Source of the DNA: Thiobacillaceae bacterium | GTDB taxonomy: Bacteria; Pseudomonadota; Gammaproteobacteria; Burkholderiales; Thiobacillaceae | Reading direction: 5' to 3' | Length of the DNA stretch: 35,549 nucleotides | NCBI GenBank assembly: GCA_025458005.1 | Contig: JALOTG010000003.1 | Coordinates: 1-35,549, forward strand | In this document: piece after piece, positions 8,032 through 14,508 of the stretch | How positions within the stretch are numbered: the first letter of the stretch is position 1 | How the letters are laid out: every line of letters begins with the position of its first letter | Program-made: the position numbers and the translations under genes | Notes under the pieces: generated by a model | What the model was told of the DNA's origin: nothing | Seen by the model: only the letters and a program-made list of their open reading frames with translations | Database searches by the model: none

Positions 8032-8337
8032 GAACAGATTATCGTGCTGCGCGAGCGCCACATCAAGCAGGCCGTTGAGACGGGCGATCCTGGCCTTGGC
8101 CTCGCCGTCGTCCGCGGCGGGCGGCTTGGCGGCGAGATAGTCGTGGGTGATGTTCAGGGCGGCCATGATGGCGATGCGCTCCAGGCCGATCACCTTGCCC
8201 GTGTCGCGGATCTCGCGCATCTTCCGGTCCAGGAAGGTGACCGCCTGCAGCAGGCCTTCCTTCTCGTCTTCAGGACAGGAGACGCGGAACTCGCGGCCCA
8301 TGATGGCGACATCGAGGCTGACGCTGCGGGCGGACAT
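8029..8337 (-). CDS. zapA: Cell division protein ZapA
   Basis: A 102-residue protein. The N-terminal part (VSLDVAIMGREFRVSCPEDEKEGLLQAVTFLDRKMREIRDTGKVIGLERIAIMAALNITHDYL) is the conserved ZapA domain, followed by a C-terminal coiled coil. ZapA is a cytoplasmic tetramer that cross-links FtsZ filaments and stabilises the Z ring. It begins one base after the stop of the ZapB-like gene (TAAGATG), so the two are translationally linked. Its 3' end doubles as the promoter region of the 6S RNA gene, and its stop codon overlaps the RNA's predicted first bases. Confidence 0.95.
   Translation of the reverse strand: MSARSVSLDVAIMGREFRVSCPEDEKEGLLQAVTFLDRKMREIRDTGKVIGLERIAIMAALNITHDYLAAKPPAADDGEAKARIARLNGLLDVALAQHDNLF
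8038..8066 (-). promoter_or_regulatory. Predicted ssrS promoter inside zapA
   Basis: On the minus strand TTGATG (8066-8061) and GATAAT (8043-8038) are separated by exactly 17 bases. The predicted start of transcription is 8031, which agrees with the 6S RNA 5' end deduced independently from its closing stem. The promoter lies wholly within the 3' end of the zapA coding sequence. Confidence 0.7.
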
Positions 8338-8338
8338 C

Positions 8339-8530
8339 TTATTCCGGGATCCGGTTGTAGAGGGCCTCGACGCGGCCCTTGGCCTCGGCGAGTCGGTCGG
8401 TGAGGAGCTTGTTGGCGTTCTCCATGGCCACCACCTGCTGCCGCAGCCGCAGGTTCTCGGCGCGCAAGGCCTGCCACTGATCCAGCAGCTGGGTCAGCTT
8501 GCCTTCCAGATCGTCCAGTTCATCAAGCAT
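8339..8530 (-). CDS. Small coiled-coil protein, ZapB-like (TIGR02449 type)
   Basis: A 63-residue, almost entirely heptad-patterned coiled coil (LDELDDLEGKLTQLLDQWQALRAENLRLRQQVVAMENANKLLTDRLAEAKGRVEALYNRIPE). Small coiled-coil proteins of this kind sit immediately upstream of zapA in many Beta- and Gammaproteobacteria and resemble ZapB, which binds ZapA and links the Z ring to the chromosome. The function is inferred from context and shape, as coiled coils are weak evidence alone. The predicted promoter puts transcription start at the A of its ATG, so translation may be leaderless. Confidence 0.85.
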   Translation of the reverse strand: MLDELDDLEGKLTQLLDQWQALRAENLRLRQQVVAMENANKLLTDRLAEAKGRVEALYNRIPE

Positions 8531-8536
8531 GCGGGC

Positions 8537-8566
8537 ACTATAATTGCCGCCATTTTATGGCGTCAA
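8537..8566 (-). promoter_or_regulatory. Predicted promoter of the zapB-like/zapA operon
   Basis: Minus strand: TTGACG (8566-8561), 18-base spacer, TATAGT (8542-8537), giving +1 at about 8530, the first base of the ORF. On the plus strand the overlapping TATAAT (8539-8544) could serve as a -10 for gluQ, but its -35 is poor. Confidence 0.6.
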
Positions 8567-8594
8567 CCGTCGCCTGCGCCCCTGGACCGGGGAC

Positions 8595-9530
8595 ATGAAC
8601 ACGACCAGCCATCCCACCCCCTATCGCGGCCGCTTCGCCCCCACGCCCAGCGGGCCCCTGCATTTCGGCTCCCTGGTGGCGGCCCTGGGCAGTTTTCTGG
8701 AGGCGAGGGCGCACGACGGCGCCTGGCTGGTGCGCATGGAGGACGTCGACCCGCCCCGTGTCGTGGCCGGGGCGGCCGACGACATCCTGCGCACCCTAGA
8801 GGCGTTCGGCTTCGAGTGGGACGGGCCGGTCATGCGCCAGAGCCGGCGCGGCGATGCCTACCGCGACGCCCTGGCCCGCCTCGACCGGACGGGTCTGCTC
8901 TACGCCTGCGCCTGCAGCCGCAAGCGGCTCGGCGAGTCCGCCCGGCGTGGCGTGGACGGTCCCGTGTATCCGGGCACCTGCCGCGGGCGACGCCCCGGCC
9001 AGGGCGAGGCGGCCCTGCGCCTGTCGGTCCCGGACCGGCGCATCGTCTTCGAGGACGCCCTGCAGGGCCGGGTGGCCTGCGATCTGGCGGCGGAATGCGG
9101 CGATTTCGTCGTGCGGCGGGCCGACGGGGTGGTGAGCTACCAGCTGGCGGTGGTGGTGGATGACGCCGAGCAGGGCATCAGCCACGTCGCGCGCGGCGCC
9201 GACCTGCTCACCTCCACGCCGCGCCAGATCATTCTTCAGGACTATCTCGATCTGCCCACGCCGGCCTACCTGCACCTGCCGGTGGCCCTGGACGAACGGG
9301 GCGACAAGCTGTCCAAGCAGACCCTGGCCAAGCGGGTCGACGCCCGCGCGCCGCTGCCGGCCTTGTTCGATGCACTGCGCTTCCTGGGCGTCCCCGCCGA
9401 CCGCTCGGCCGGGAATGTCGGCGAGTTCTGGGAAATGGCCGCGGGCGCCTGGTCGGCCGATCGCCTGCCGCGGCTGCGCGGCAAACGGCTGGCGCCGCCT
9501 AGCGCATGTAGCCCTCGTGCTCCAGCTTGA
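8595..9530 (+). CDS. gluQ: Glutamyl-Q tRNA(Asp) synthetase
   Basis: A 311-residue protein. GRFAPTPSGPLHFGSLVAALGS is the class I HIGH-like region of GluQRS, DERGDKLSKQTLAKR carries the KMSKS-like motif (KLSKQ), and CACSRKRL...YPGTCRGR supplies the zinc-site Cys/Tyr residues. The enzyme lacks an anticodon-binding domain and charges glutamate onto queuosine at position 34 of tRNA-Asp. ATG 8595 is chosen because conserved sequence begins just after it; the track's TTG 8544 has no support. It diverges from the zapB-like gene. Its last 32 bases overlap the end of the APS kinase gene on the other strand. Confidence 0.93.
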   Translation: MNTTSHPTPYRGRFAPTPSGPLHFGSLVAALGSFLEARAHDGAWLVRMEDVDPPRVVAGAADDILRTLEAFGFEWDGPVMRQSRRGDAYRDALARLDRTGLLYACACSRKRLGESARRGVDGPVYPGTCRGRRPGQGEAALRLSVPDRRIVFEDALQGRVACDLAAECGDFVVRRADGVVSYQLAVVVDDAEQGISHVARGADLLTSTPRQIILQDYLDLPTPAYLHLPVALDERGDKLSKQTLAKRVDARAPLPALFDALRFLGVPADRSAGNVGEFWEMAAGAWSADRLPRLRGKRLAPPSACSPRAPA

Positions 9531-11190
9531 GCACGATCTTCTGCACCGCCTCCTCGACGCTGTACTGGGCGGTGTCGATGGCCAGCTCGGGCGACTCCGG
9601 CACCTCGTAGGGGTCGGACACGCCGGTGAACTCCGGGATCAGGCCGGCGCGCGCCTTGGCGTAGAGCCCCTTGCGGTCGCGCGATTCGCACACGTTGATG
9701 TCGGTGGAGACGTGGATCTCGACGAAGCCGCCCCAGGGCTCGATCATCGCGCGCACGTCGCGGCGCGTCTTGCGGTAGGGGGCGATCGGCGCGCAGATGG
9801 CCACGCCGCCGTGCTTGGTGATCTCCGAGGCGACGAAGCCGATGCGCCGGATGTTGATGTCGCGATGCTCCTTGGAGAAGCCCAGCTCGCTGGACAGGTG
9901 GCGTCGCACCACGTCGCCGTCCAGCAGGGTCACGCGCCGACCGCCCATCTCCATCAGCTTGACGGTCAGTGCCCGGGCGATGGTCGACTTGCCGGCGCCC
10001 GACAGGCCGGTGAGGAAGACCGTGAAGCCCTGGCGGCTGCGCGGCGGATAGGCCTTGCGCAGTTCCTCCACCACCTCCGGGTAGGCGAACCAGTCGGGCA
10101 CCTTGAGGCCCTGCATCAGGCGGCGCCGCAGTTCGGCGCCGCTCATGTGCAGCACGCGCGCCTCGCCCGCCTCGGACTCGGGCAGGTAGGCATCCTGGTC
10201 CTCCACGTAAACCAGGCGCGGGAAGGGCACCAGCTCGATGCCCAGGGCCTCGCGAAAGCGCGCCAGCAGGCCCTGATCCAGGTCGAGGGCGTCGACGCCG
10301 CGGCGCATGTCGCCGGCGGTGTTGTTCTCGCCGCCCACCACCAGGTGGGTGCAGCCGTAGTTGCGCGCCACGATGGCCTTGTACAGCGTTTCGCGCGGGC
10401 CGGCCTTGCGCGGCAGCAGGGCGCTCACCGCGAGCAGGGTGGTGGTGGAGGGAAAACGCGGCAGCAGCGCCTGGCAGGCGCGGATGCGGGTGAAATGGAC
10501 CGGGTCGTGCACCGGGTCGGAGCCGCCCGCCACGTGGATGAACAGGTTGGCCTCGCGCTGCACCGCCGCGTCGAGGAAGAACTCGAACTGCGGGCGGTGC
10601 ATGGGCTCGGCCGGCATGACGCCGAGGATGCGCCGCCAGCCGCGCCGCGCGAACTGGGCGCGCGCCTCGGCGGGGGTCAGGCGCTGGGTGAGGAAGTCGT
10701 GTCTGGGCGGCAGGGCCACCCCTTCGACGCGACCGGCCAGGTAGACCTGGCCCTCTTTCGCGGTGGGAGCGGCAAGGGCCAGACCGGAGGCCTCGGCCAG
10801 CGACTGCTCGCGGGCCGGATCAGCCGACCAGACCTCCGTGACATGCAACACCGCCGGCATAAAACCCTCCGCGTCGCGCAGGGCGACACTCTGCCCGGGC
10901 GCCAGGCCCTCGGCCTGCTTGGCGCTCACCGCCAGGGTGACCGGCAGGGGCCAGAAGCGGCCGTCGGCGAGCTTCAGGCCGGCGAGCACGCTGTCCAGGT
11001 CCGCCTGGCCCATGAAGCCGGTCAGGGGCGCCAGGGCGCCGGTGAGCAGCAGTTCCAGGTCGCACATCTGGCGCCCGTCCAGGTCTACGGACGGGTAGTC
11101 GAGGGCGGCGCGCTTCAGATGCTGGGCGCGGTATGCGTCGACCAGCAGCATGGGCAGGTCGCCGCCGTAGGGAGAGATCAGGTTTTCCAT
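9499..11190 (-). CDS. Two-domain APS kinase with a degenerate ATP-sulfurylase-like N-terminal half
   Basis: A 563-residue protein. Residues about 1-370 follow the ATP sulfurylase fold, and 385-563 are a complete APS kinase (P-loop GLSGAGKST, DGDVVRRHLSSELGFS, RRDVRAMI). In the sulfurylase half the catalytic QTRNPxHRAH motif reads MPAEPMHRPQ, and GRDHAG reads GGENNTAG, so key nucleotide-binding residues are missing. From memory, a Thiobacillus denitrificans protein of this architecture was characterised as a hexameric APS kinase without ATP sulfurylase activity. I therefore expect only APS + ATP to PAPS here. An automatic label of bifunctional Sat/CysC would be misleading. The start codon lies three bases after the DHH gene's stop, so the two form an operon. 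Confidence 0.9.
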   Translation of the reverse strand: MENLISPYGGDLPMLLVDAYRAQHLKRAALDYPSVDLDGRQMCDLELLLTGALAPLTGFMGQADLDSVLAGLKLADGRFWPLPVTLAVSAKQAEGLAPGQSVALRDAEGFMPAVLHVTEVWSADPAREQSLAEASGLALAAPTAKEGQVYLAGRVEGVALPPRHDFLTQRLTPAEARAQFARRGWRRILGVMPAEPMHRPQFEFFLDAAVQREANLFIHVAGGSDPVHDPVHFTRIRACQALLPRFPSTTTLLAVSALLPRKAGPRETLYKAIVARNYGCTHLVVGGENNTAGDMRRGVDALDLDQGLLARFREALGIELVPFPRLVYVEDQDAYLPESEAGEARVLHMSGAELRRRLMQGLKVPDWFAYPEVVEELRKAYPPRSRQGFTVFLTGLSGAGKSTIARALTVKLMEMGGRRVTLLDGDVVRRHLSSELGFSKEHRDINIRRIGFVASEITKHGGVAICAPIAPYRKTRRDVRAMIEPWGGFVEIHVSTDINVCESRDRKGLYAKARAGLIPEFTGVSDPYEVPESPELAIDTAQYSVEEAVQKIVLKLEHEGYMR

Positions 11191-11193
11191 GGC

Positions 11194-12156
11194 TCAGGCA
11201 GGGTAGGCGTTGAAGAAGGCGCGCACGAAGTCGTCCAGGCGCTCGGTGGGCAGCACGTTGATGCCGGCGGCGGCCTTGCGCCCGCCGCCGGTCTCGAACT
11301 GCTTGCACAGTTCGTCCGCGCCGGTCTTGTTCGCCAGCGGGGCGCGCACGCTCACCACATAGTGGCCCTTGGGCGAACGGGTGAGCAGGGCGTGGGCACG
11401 CCGCGGGTGGGCGGTGGCGAGCTCGTTGGCGTACACCCCGGACACCCGCCGCGCCCAAGCCGCGTCGGGCAGCGCCACCACCGCGCCCGAGGCGCGCTCG
11501 TCCATCGGCGCCACGGCGCGGGCGGCCGCCATGTCGGCGGCGTAACCTTCGCGCAGGGCGCGGAACTCGGGCGCCGCGCGGATGAAGTCGAACGGGTCGG
11601 CGTAGGCGTGCAGGCGCCGGTACAGTTCGGCGGGATGGAAATGGAGGTCCTCGACGCTATCGCCGTAGGCGTTGTAGTTGAGGCACTCGCCCAGCTCGCG
11701 CAGGGCCGCCAGCCCCACCTCGTCCAGCCCCAGAGGAGCCGCCGCCGCGCGGGCGGCGTCGTGCAGGTTGTCGCCGAAGGCGGCGGTGACCGCCCAGACC
11801 AGGTGGCGTCCGCCCAGGTAGCGGTTCACCAGCAGGCTGGTGCAGACATCGGCGGCGGTGTCGATGTGGGCCTCGAAATTGGGATGCGCGGGCAGCTCGC
11901 CGGGGTTGTGGTGGTCGAACCAGCGCACCCGCACGCCCTTGTCCAGCAGGGCCGCCAGCGGCGCGGCGTTCTTCTCCACGGCGATGTCCAGGGCGGTGAC
12001 CGCGTCGCCGGCCCCGGCGTCGATTTTCTTCAGCAGGCTGATGTCGCGCTTGACGCCGGTGATAAGCTCGCTGTCGACGGGTTCGGCGAGACGCAGCTGA
12101 TGCAGGGCGCAGATCCCGTCGGCGTCGCCGTTGAAGGCATCGTGGTACATGGGCAA
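11194..12156 (-). CDS. DHH-family phosphoesterase, possibly acting on pAp or short oligonucleotides
   Basis: A 320-residue protein. FNGDADGICALHQL is DHH motif I, VRWFDHHNPG holds the DHH triad, and TAAFGDN follows. The C-terminal DHHA1 domain ends in ETGGGRKAAAGINVLP, where the usual substrate-binding GGGH has Arg instead of His. Such enzymes (NrnA-like) hydrolyse nanoRNA or 3'-phosphoadenosine 5'-phosphate using Mn2+. Since pAp is the by-product of PAPS use, and this gene is the first of an operon whose next gene makes PAPS, pAp hydrolysis is an attractive inference, not shown by sequence. Soluble cytoplasmic protein. Confidence 0.85.
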   Translation of the reverse strand: MPMYHDAFNGDADGICALHQLRLAEPVDSELITGVKRDISLLKKIDAGAGDAVTALDIAVEKNAAPLAALLDKGVRVRWFDHHNPGELPAHPNFEAHIDTAADVCTSLLVNRYLGGRHLVWAVTAAFGDNLHDAARAAAAPLGLDEVGLAALRELGECLNYNAYGDSVEDLHFHPAELYRRLHAYADPFDFIRAAPEFRALREGYAADMAAARAVAPMDERASGAVVALPDAAWARRVSGVYANELATAHPRRAHALLTRSPKGHYVVSVRAPLANKTGADELCKQFETGGGRKAAAGINVLPTERLDDFVRAFFNAYPA

Positions 12157-12226
12157 TCCCAGCTAGAAAAAGGTCAAGTTAGGGCAACTGCGTGACATAA
12201 CGGCAGCGCGGGGGAAAAAAATAGGC

Positions 12227-13294
12227 ATGAACGGCATCAAGGACGGACCATCGGGGCGCTATCCGCCATGGATACCGCTGGCGTTCTACGCCGCCCTGAT
12301 CTGCTTCAGCAGCCTGCACCCCTTCTCGGGCTGGCGTTCCCTGGGGGATTGGTCGCCGCAGTTTATCACGGCCCCCCTGCCCCCCTTCATCACCCGCACC
12401 GACCTGTCCACCAACTTCCTGGTCTACGTGCCGCTGGGCTATCTCCTCGCCCTGGTGCTGGCGCGGCCTCGCCGCCGCGGGCGGGCCGTGCTGCTGGCCA
12501 GCCTGGCGGGCATGTCCGTGAGCCTGGCCCTGGAGAGCCTGCAGCAGCTGGCGCCCGGCCGCATTGCCTCGAATCTGGATGTGTTCGTCAACACCCTCGG
12601 CGGCCTGACCGGCGCCGTGCTGTTCCTGCACCACCGGCGCTGGCAGCGCGCCGGGCGCTGGTTCCGGCGCTGGCGCAACGACTGGTTCCTGCCCGGCAAC
12701 GTGGTGAACCTCGGCATCGGCCTGCTCGTGCTGTGGGGCCTGGCCCAGTTCTCCCTGCTGCCCGTCGCCGGCGCCGGCTGGCTGGACCTGCATCTGCGCC
12801 CCCTCGACACTCCGCCCGGCGGACTCGACAAACTGAACCTGGCCTGGTTCGCCGCCGTGTTCCTGGAGATCGCCGTCCTGGCCGCCTTCGCCGCCTGCCT
12901 GCTGCGCCCCGGCCGCTATGTCAGCGCGATGGTGCTGCTGTTCCTGCTCGCCTTCGCCGGCAAGCTGCTGGCCGCCACCATCCTGCTCAAGCTGCGCGTG
13001 GTGGGCGGCGTCCTCTCCCTGGAGACCCTGGCCGCCTTCCTGCTCGCCTTCTGGCTGCTGCTCAATCCGCATGTGTCCAGGCGTCGCCTGATCTTCGCTA
13101 CCCTCTTGCTGTTGCTGATCCTGGCCGTCCGGCTCGCCCTGGCCGATTATCTGTTCCTGCCCGGGGTGAGCCTGCTCAACATCATGGGACTGGCGAAGAC
13201 CATCGCGTCCCTGTGGCCCTTCATGGCCCTGGGGGCACTGTCCATCCTCGCCTGGTCCCGGCCACGCGCCAGCATCGCAAAGGTATCCCCATGA
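12227..13294 (+). CDS. VanZ-like multi-pass membrane protein
   Basis: A 355-residue protein. The first 150 residues match the VanZ pattern: SSLHPFSGWR, then LSTNFLVYVPLGYLLALVL, then SLALESLQQLAPGRIASNLDVFVNTLGG. Several further hydrophobic helices follow, for roughly nine or ten membrane spans in total. VanZ-like proteins have no agreed enzymatic role; they occur in teicoplanin resistance and in polysaccharide or cell-envelope loci. The stop overlaps the start of the next gene by ATGA, and that gene overlaps its successor the same way, so this is the first of a three-gene operon. A G/A-rich ribosome site (GGGGGAAAAAAATAGGC) precedes the ATG. Confidence 0.88.
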   Translation: MNGIKDGPSGRYPPWIPLAFYAALICFSSLHPFSGWRSLGDWSPQFITAPLPPFITRTDLSTNFLVYVPLGYLLALVLARPRRRGRAVLLASLAGMSVSLALESLQQLAPGRIASNLDVFVNTLGGLTGAVLFLHHRRWQRAGRWFRRWRNDWFLPGNVVNLGIGLLVLWGLAQFSLLPVAGAGWLDLHLRPLDTPPGGLDKLNLAWFAAVFLEIAVLAAFAACLLRPGRYVSAMVLLFLLAFAGKLLAATILLKLRVVGGVLSLETLAAFLLAFWLLLNPHVSRRRLIFATLLLLLILAVRLALADYLFLPGVSLLNIMGLAKTIASLWPFMALGALSILAWSRPRASIAKVSP

Positions 13295-14508
13295 TCAGAG
13301 GCAAGCGGCGCAAGACCCGGTTCACTCACGGCATGAGGACAGTCGTGCTGCTCCTGCTGCTGCTCGCCGCGGGACTCGCCGCCCTCTCGTTCGTGGCCCT
13401 GCGCAAGCTCGGCTGGCAGGAACTGCGCGTCTACGCGCAGCGCGACCTGCCGGCGGGACGCCCCCTCGACGACATCCCCGCCAACACCTGGGTCAAGCTG
13501 CACCAGCCCTGGGCTGCCGACTGGCGGCGCCAGGGGCATGCCGGCGCCGCCTACGACAGCCGCCGCGGGCGCCTGATGATCTTTGGCTCCGACACCCACG
13601 GCACGAACTGGGACAACCGGGTGCACATCTTCGATCCCGACCACCGCCTCTGGGAAAGCCCCTACCCGGAGTCGCCGCCGGACAGCTATGCCGCCGACCG
13701 GCAGGGCCGGGCGGTGGCCGGCGAGGACGGCTCGCGCCCGTGGGCCATGCACACCTACGACACGGTGGTCTACGACGCCGGCCAGGACGCCCTGGTGGCC
13801 GCGGCCCGCCCCGAGCACAACCCGATGCGGCGCAAGGTGTCCGAGGCGCGCGACCACCCCGCCTGGCGCTACGACATCGCGTCTGGCGCATGGCAGCCGC
13901 TGGACAACGGCGGCCAGCCAACGCCCAGCTTCTTCGCCTCGTCGGCCGCCTACGATCCGCATCGCGACACCCTGGTGGTCTACGCCAAGGGCATCTGGGA
14001 GATGGGGCCGGCACGCGACGTCTGGCGGAAGACCAGCGGCGAGCGCCACCACGAGATCCATCACAGCCTGGAATACGATGCCCGCCGGCGGTTGTTCGCC
14101 GTGTTCGGGGATTATCGGAACAGCAACGCCGTCTGGCTGTACCGGCCGGGATGGCGGCCCGGCCAGGCGGGCGTGTGGGAAGAGCGGCGTCCTGGCGGTG
14201 AGGCGCCGCCGCCCAGCCAATCCTTTCCGGTCGCCTATGACGCGGATCACGGCCTCTTCCTGCTGGTGGTCGACGATGCGAAGGGGGCGGCCGGGCGTCG
14301 GGCGCGCTCCTATGTCTACGACGTGGACGCCAACCGCTATGCGCGGCTTCCCCACGCCGACATGCCGGCGCTGGGCATGAACTACAACCTGGTCTACGAC
14401 AGTCGCCGCAAGGTCTTCCTCCTGGTGACGGGGGGCTGGCAGACGCCCCCCGTGGTCTGGGTGCTGCGCCTGAACCCGGACCTCCTGCCGGGCGCGCACG
14501 CACGATGA
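13291..14508 (+). CDS. Membrane-anchored kelch-like beta-propeller protein
   Basis: A 405-residue protein with one N-terminal membrane anchor (about residues 16-37). An extracytoplasmic domain with six recurring motifs of the form YDxxRxxLxVxG follows: YDSRRGRLMIFGS, VYDAGQDALVAA, AYDPHRDTLVVYAKG, EYDARRRLFAVFG, AYDADHGLFLLVV, VYDSRRKVFLLVTGG. This spacing is typical of kelch or galactose-oxidase-type propellers. No catalytic signature is evident, so a binding or scaffold role is possible. The ATG overlaps the VanZ gene's stop (ATGA), and its own stop overlaps the next ATG. The track's longer ORF from 12268 is mostly a shadow of the VanZ gene. Confidence 0.75.
   Translation: MIRGKRRKTRFTHGMRTVVLLLLLLAAGLAALSFVALRKLGWQELRVYAQRDLPAGRPLDDIPANTWVKLHQPWAADWRRQGHAGAAYDSRRGRLMIFGSDTHGTNWDNRVHIFDPDHRLWESPYPESPPDSYAADRQGRAVAGEDGSRPWAMHTYDTVVYDAGQDALVAAARPEHNPMRRKVSEARDHPAWRYDIASGAWQPLDNGGQPTPSFFASSAAYDPHRDTLVVYAKGIWEMGPARDVWRKTSGERHHEIHHSLEYDARRRLFAVFGDYRNSNAVWLYRPGWRPGQAGVWEERRPGGEAPPPSQSFPVAYDADHGLFLLVVDDAKGAAGRRARSYVYDVDANRYARLPHADMPALGMNYNLVYDSRRKVFLLVTGGWQTPPVVWVLRLNPDLLPGAHAR

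Noticed and set aside
8539-8544. TATAAT as a gluQ promoter
   Set aside because: A perfect -10, but no acceptable -35 at 16-18 bases, so not listed as a separate promoter.
9160-12195. 1011-codon plus-strand ORF
   Set aside because: It is antisense to the APS kinase and DHH genes, whose proteins are clear. Its Gly/Ala/His/Gln/Val-rich low-complexity translation is typical of GC-rich antisense frames.
12268-14508. 746-codon plus-strand ORF treated as one gene
   Set aside because: The first third is a frame shadow of the VanZ gene. The real gene starts at ATG 13291, overlapping the VanZ stop as ATGA.
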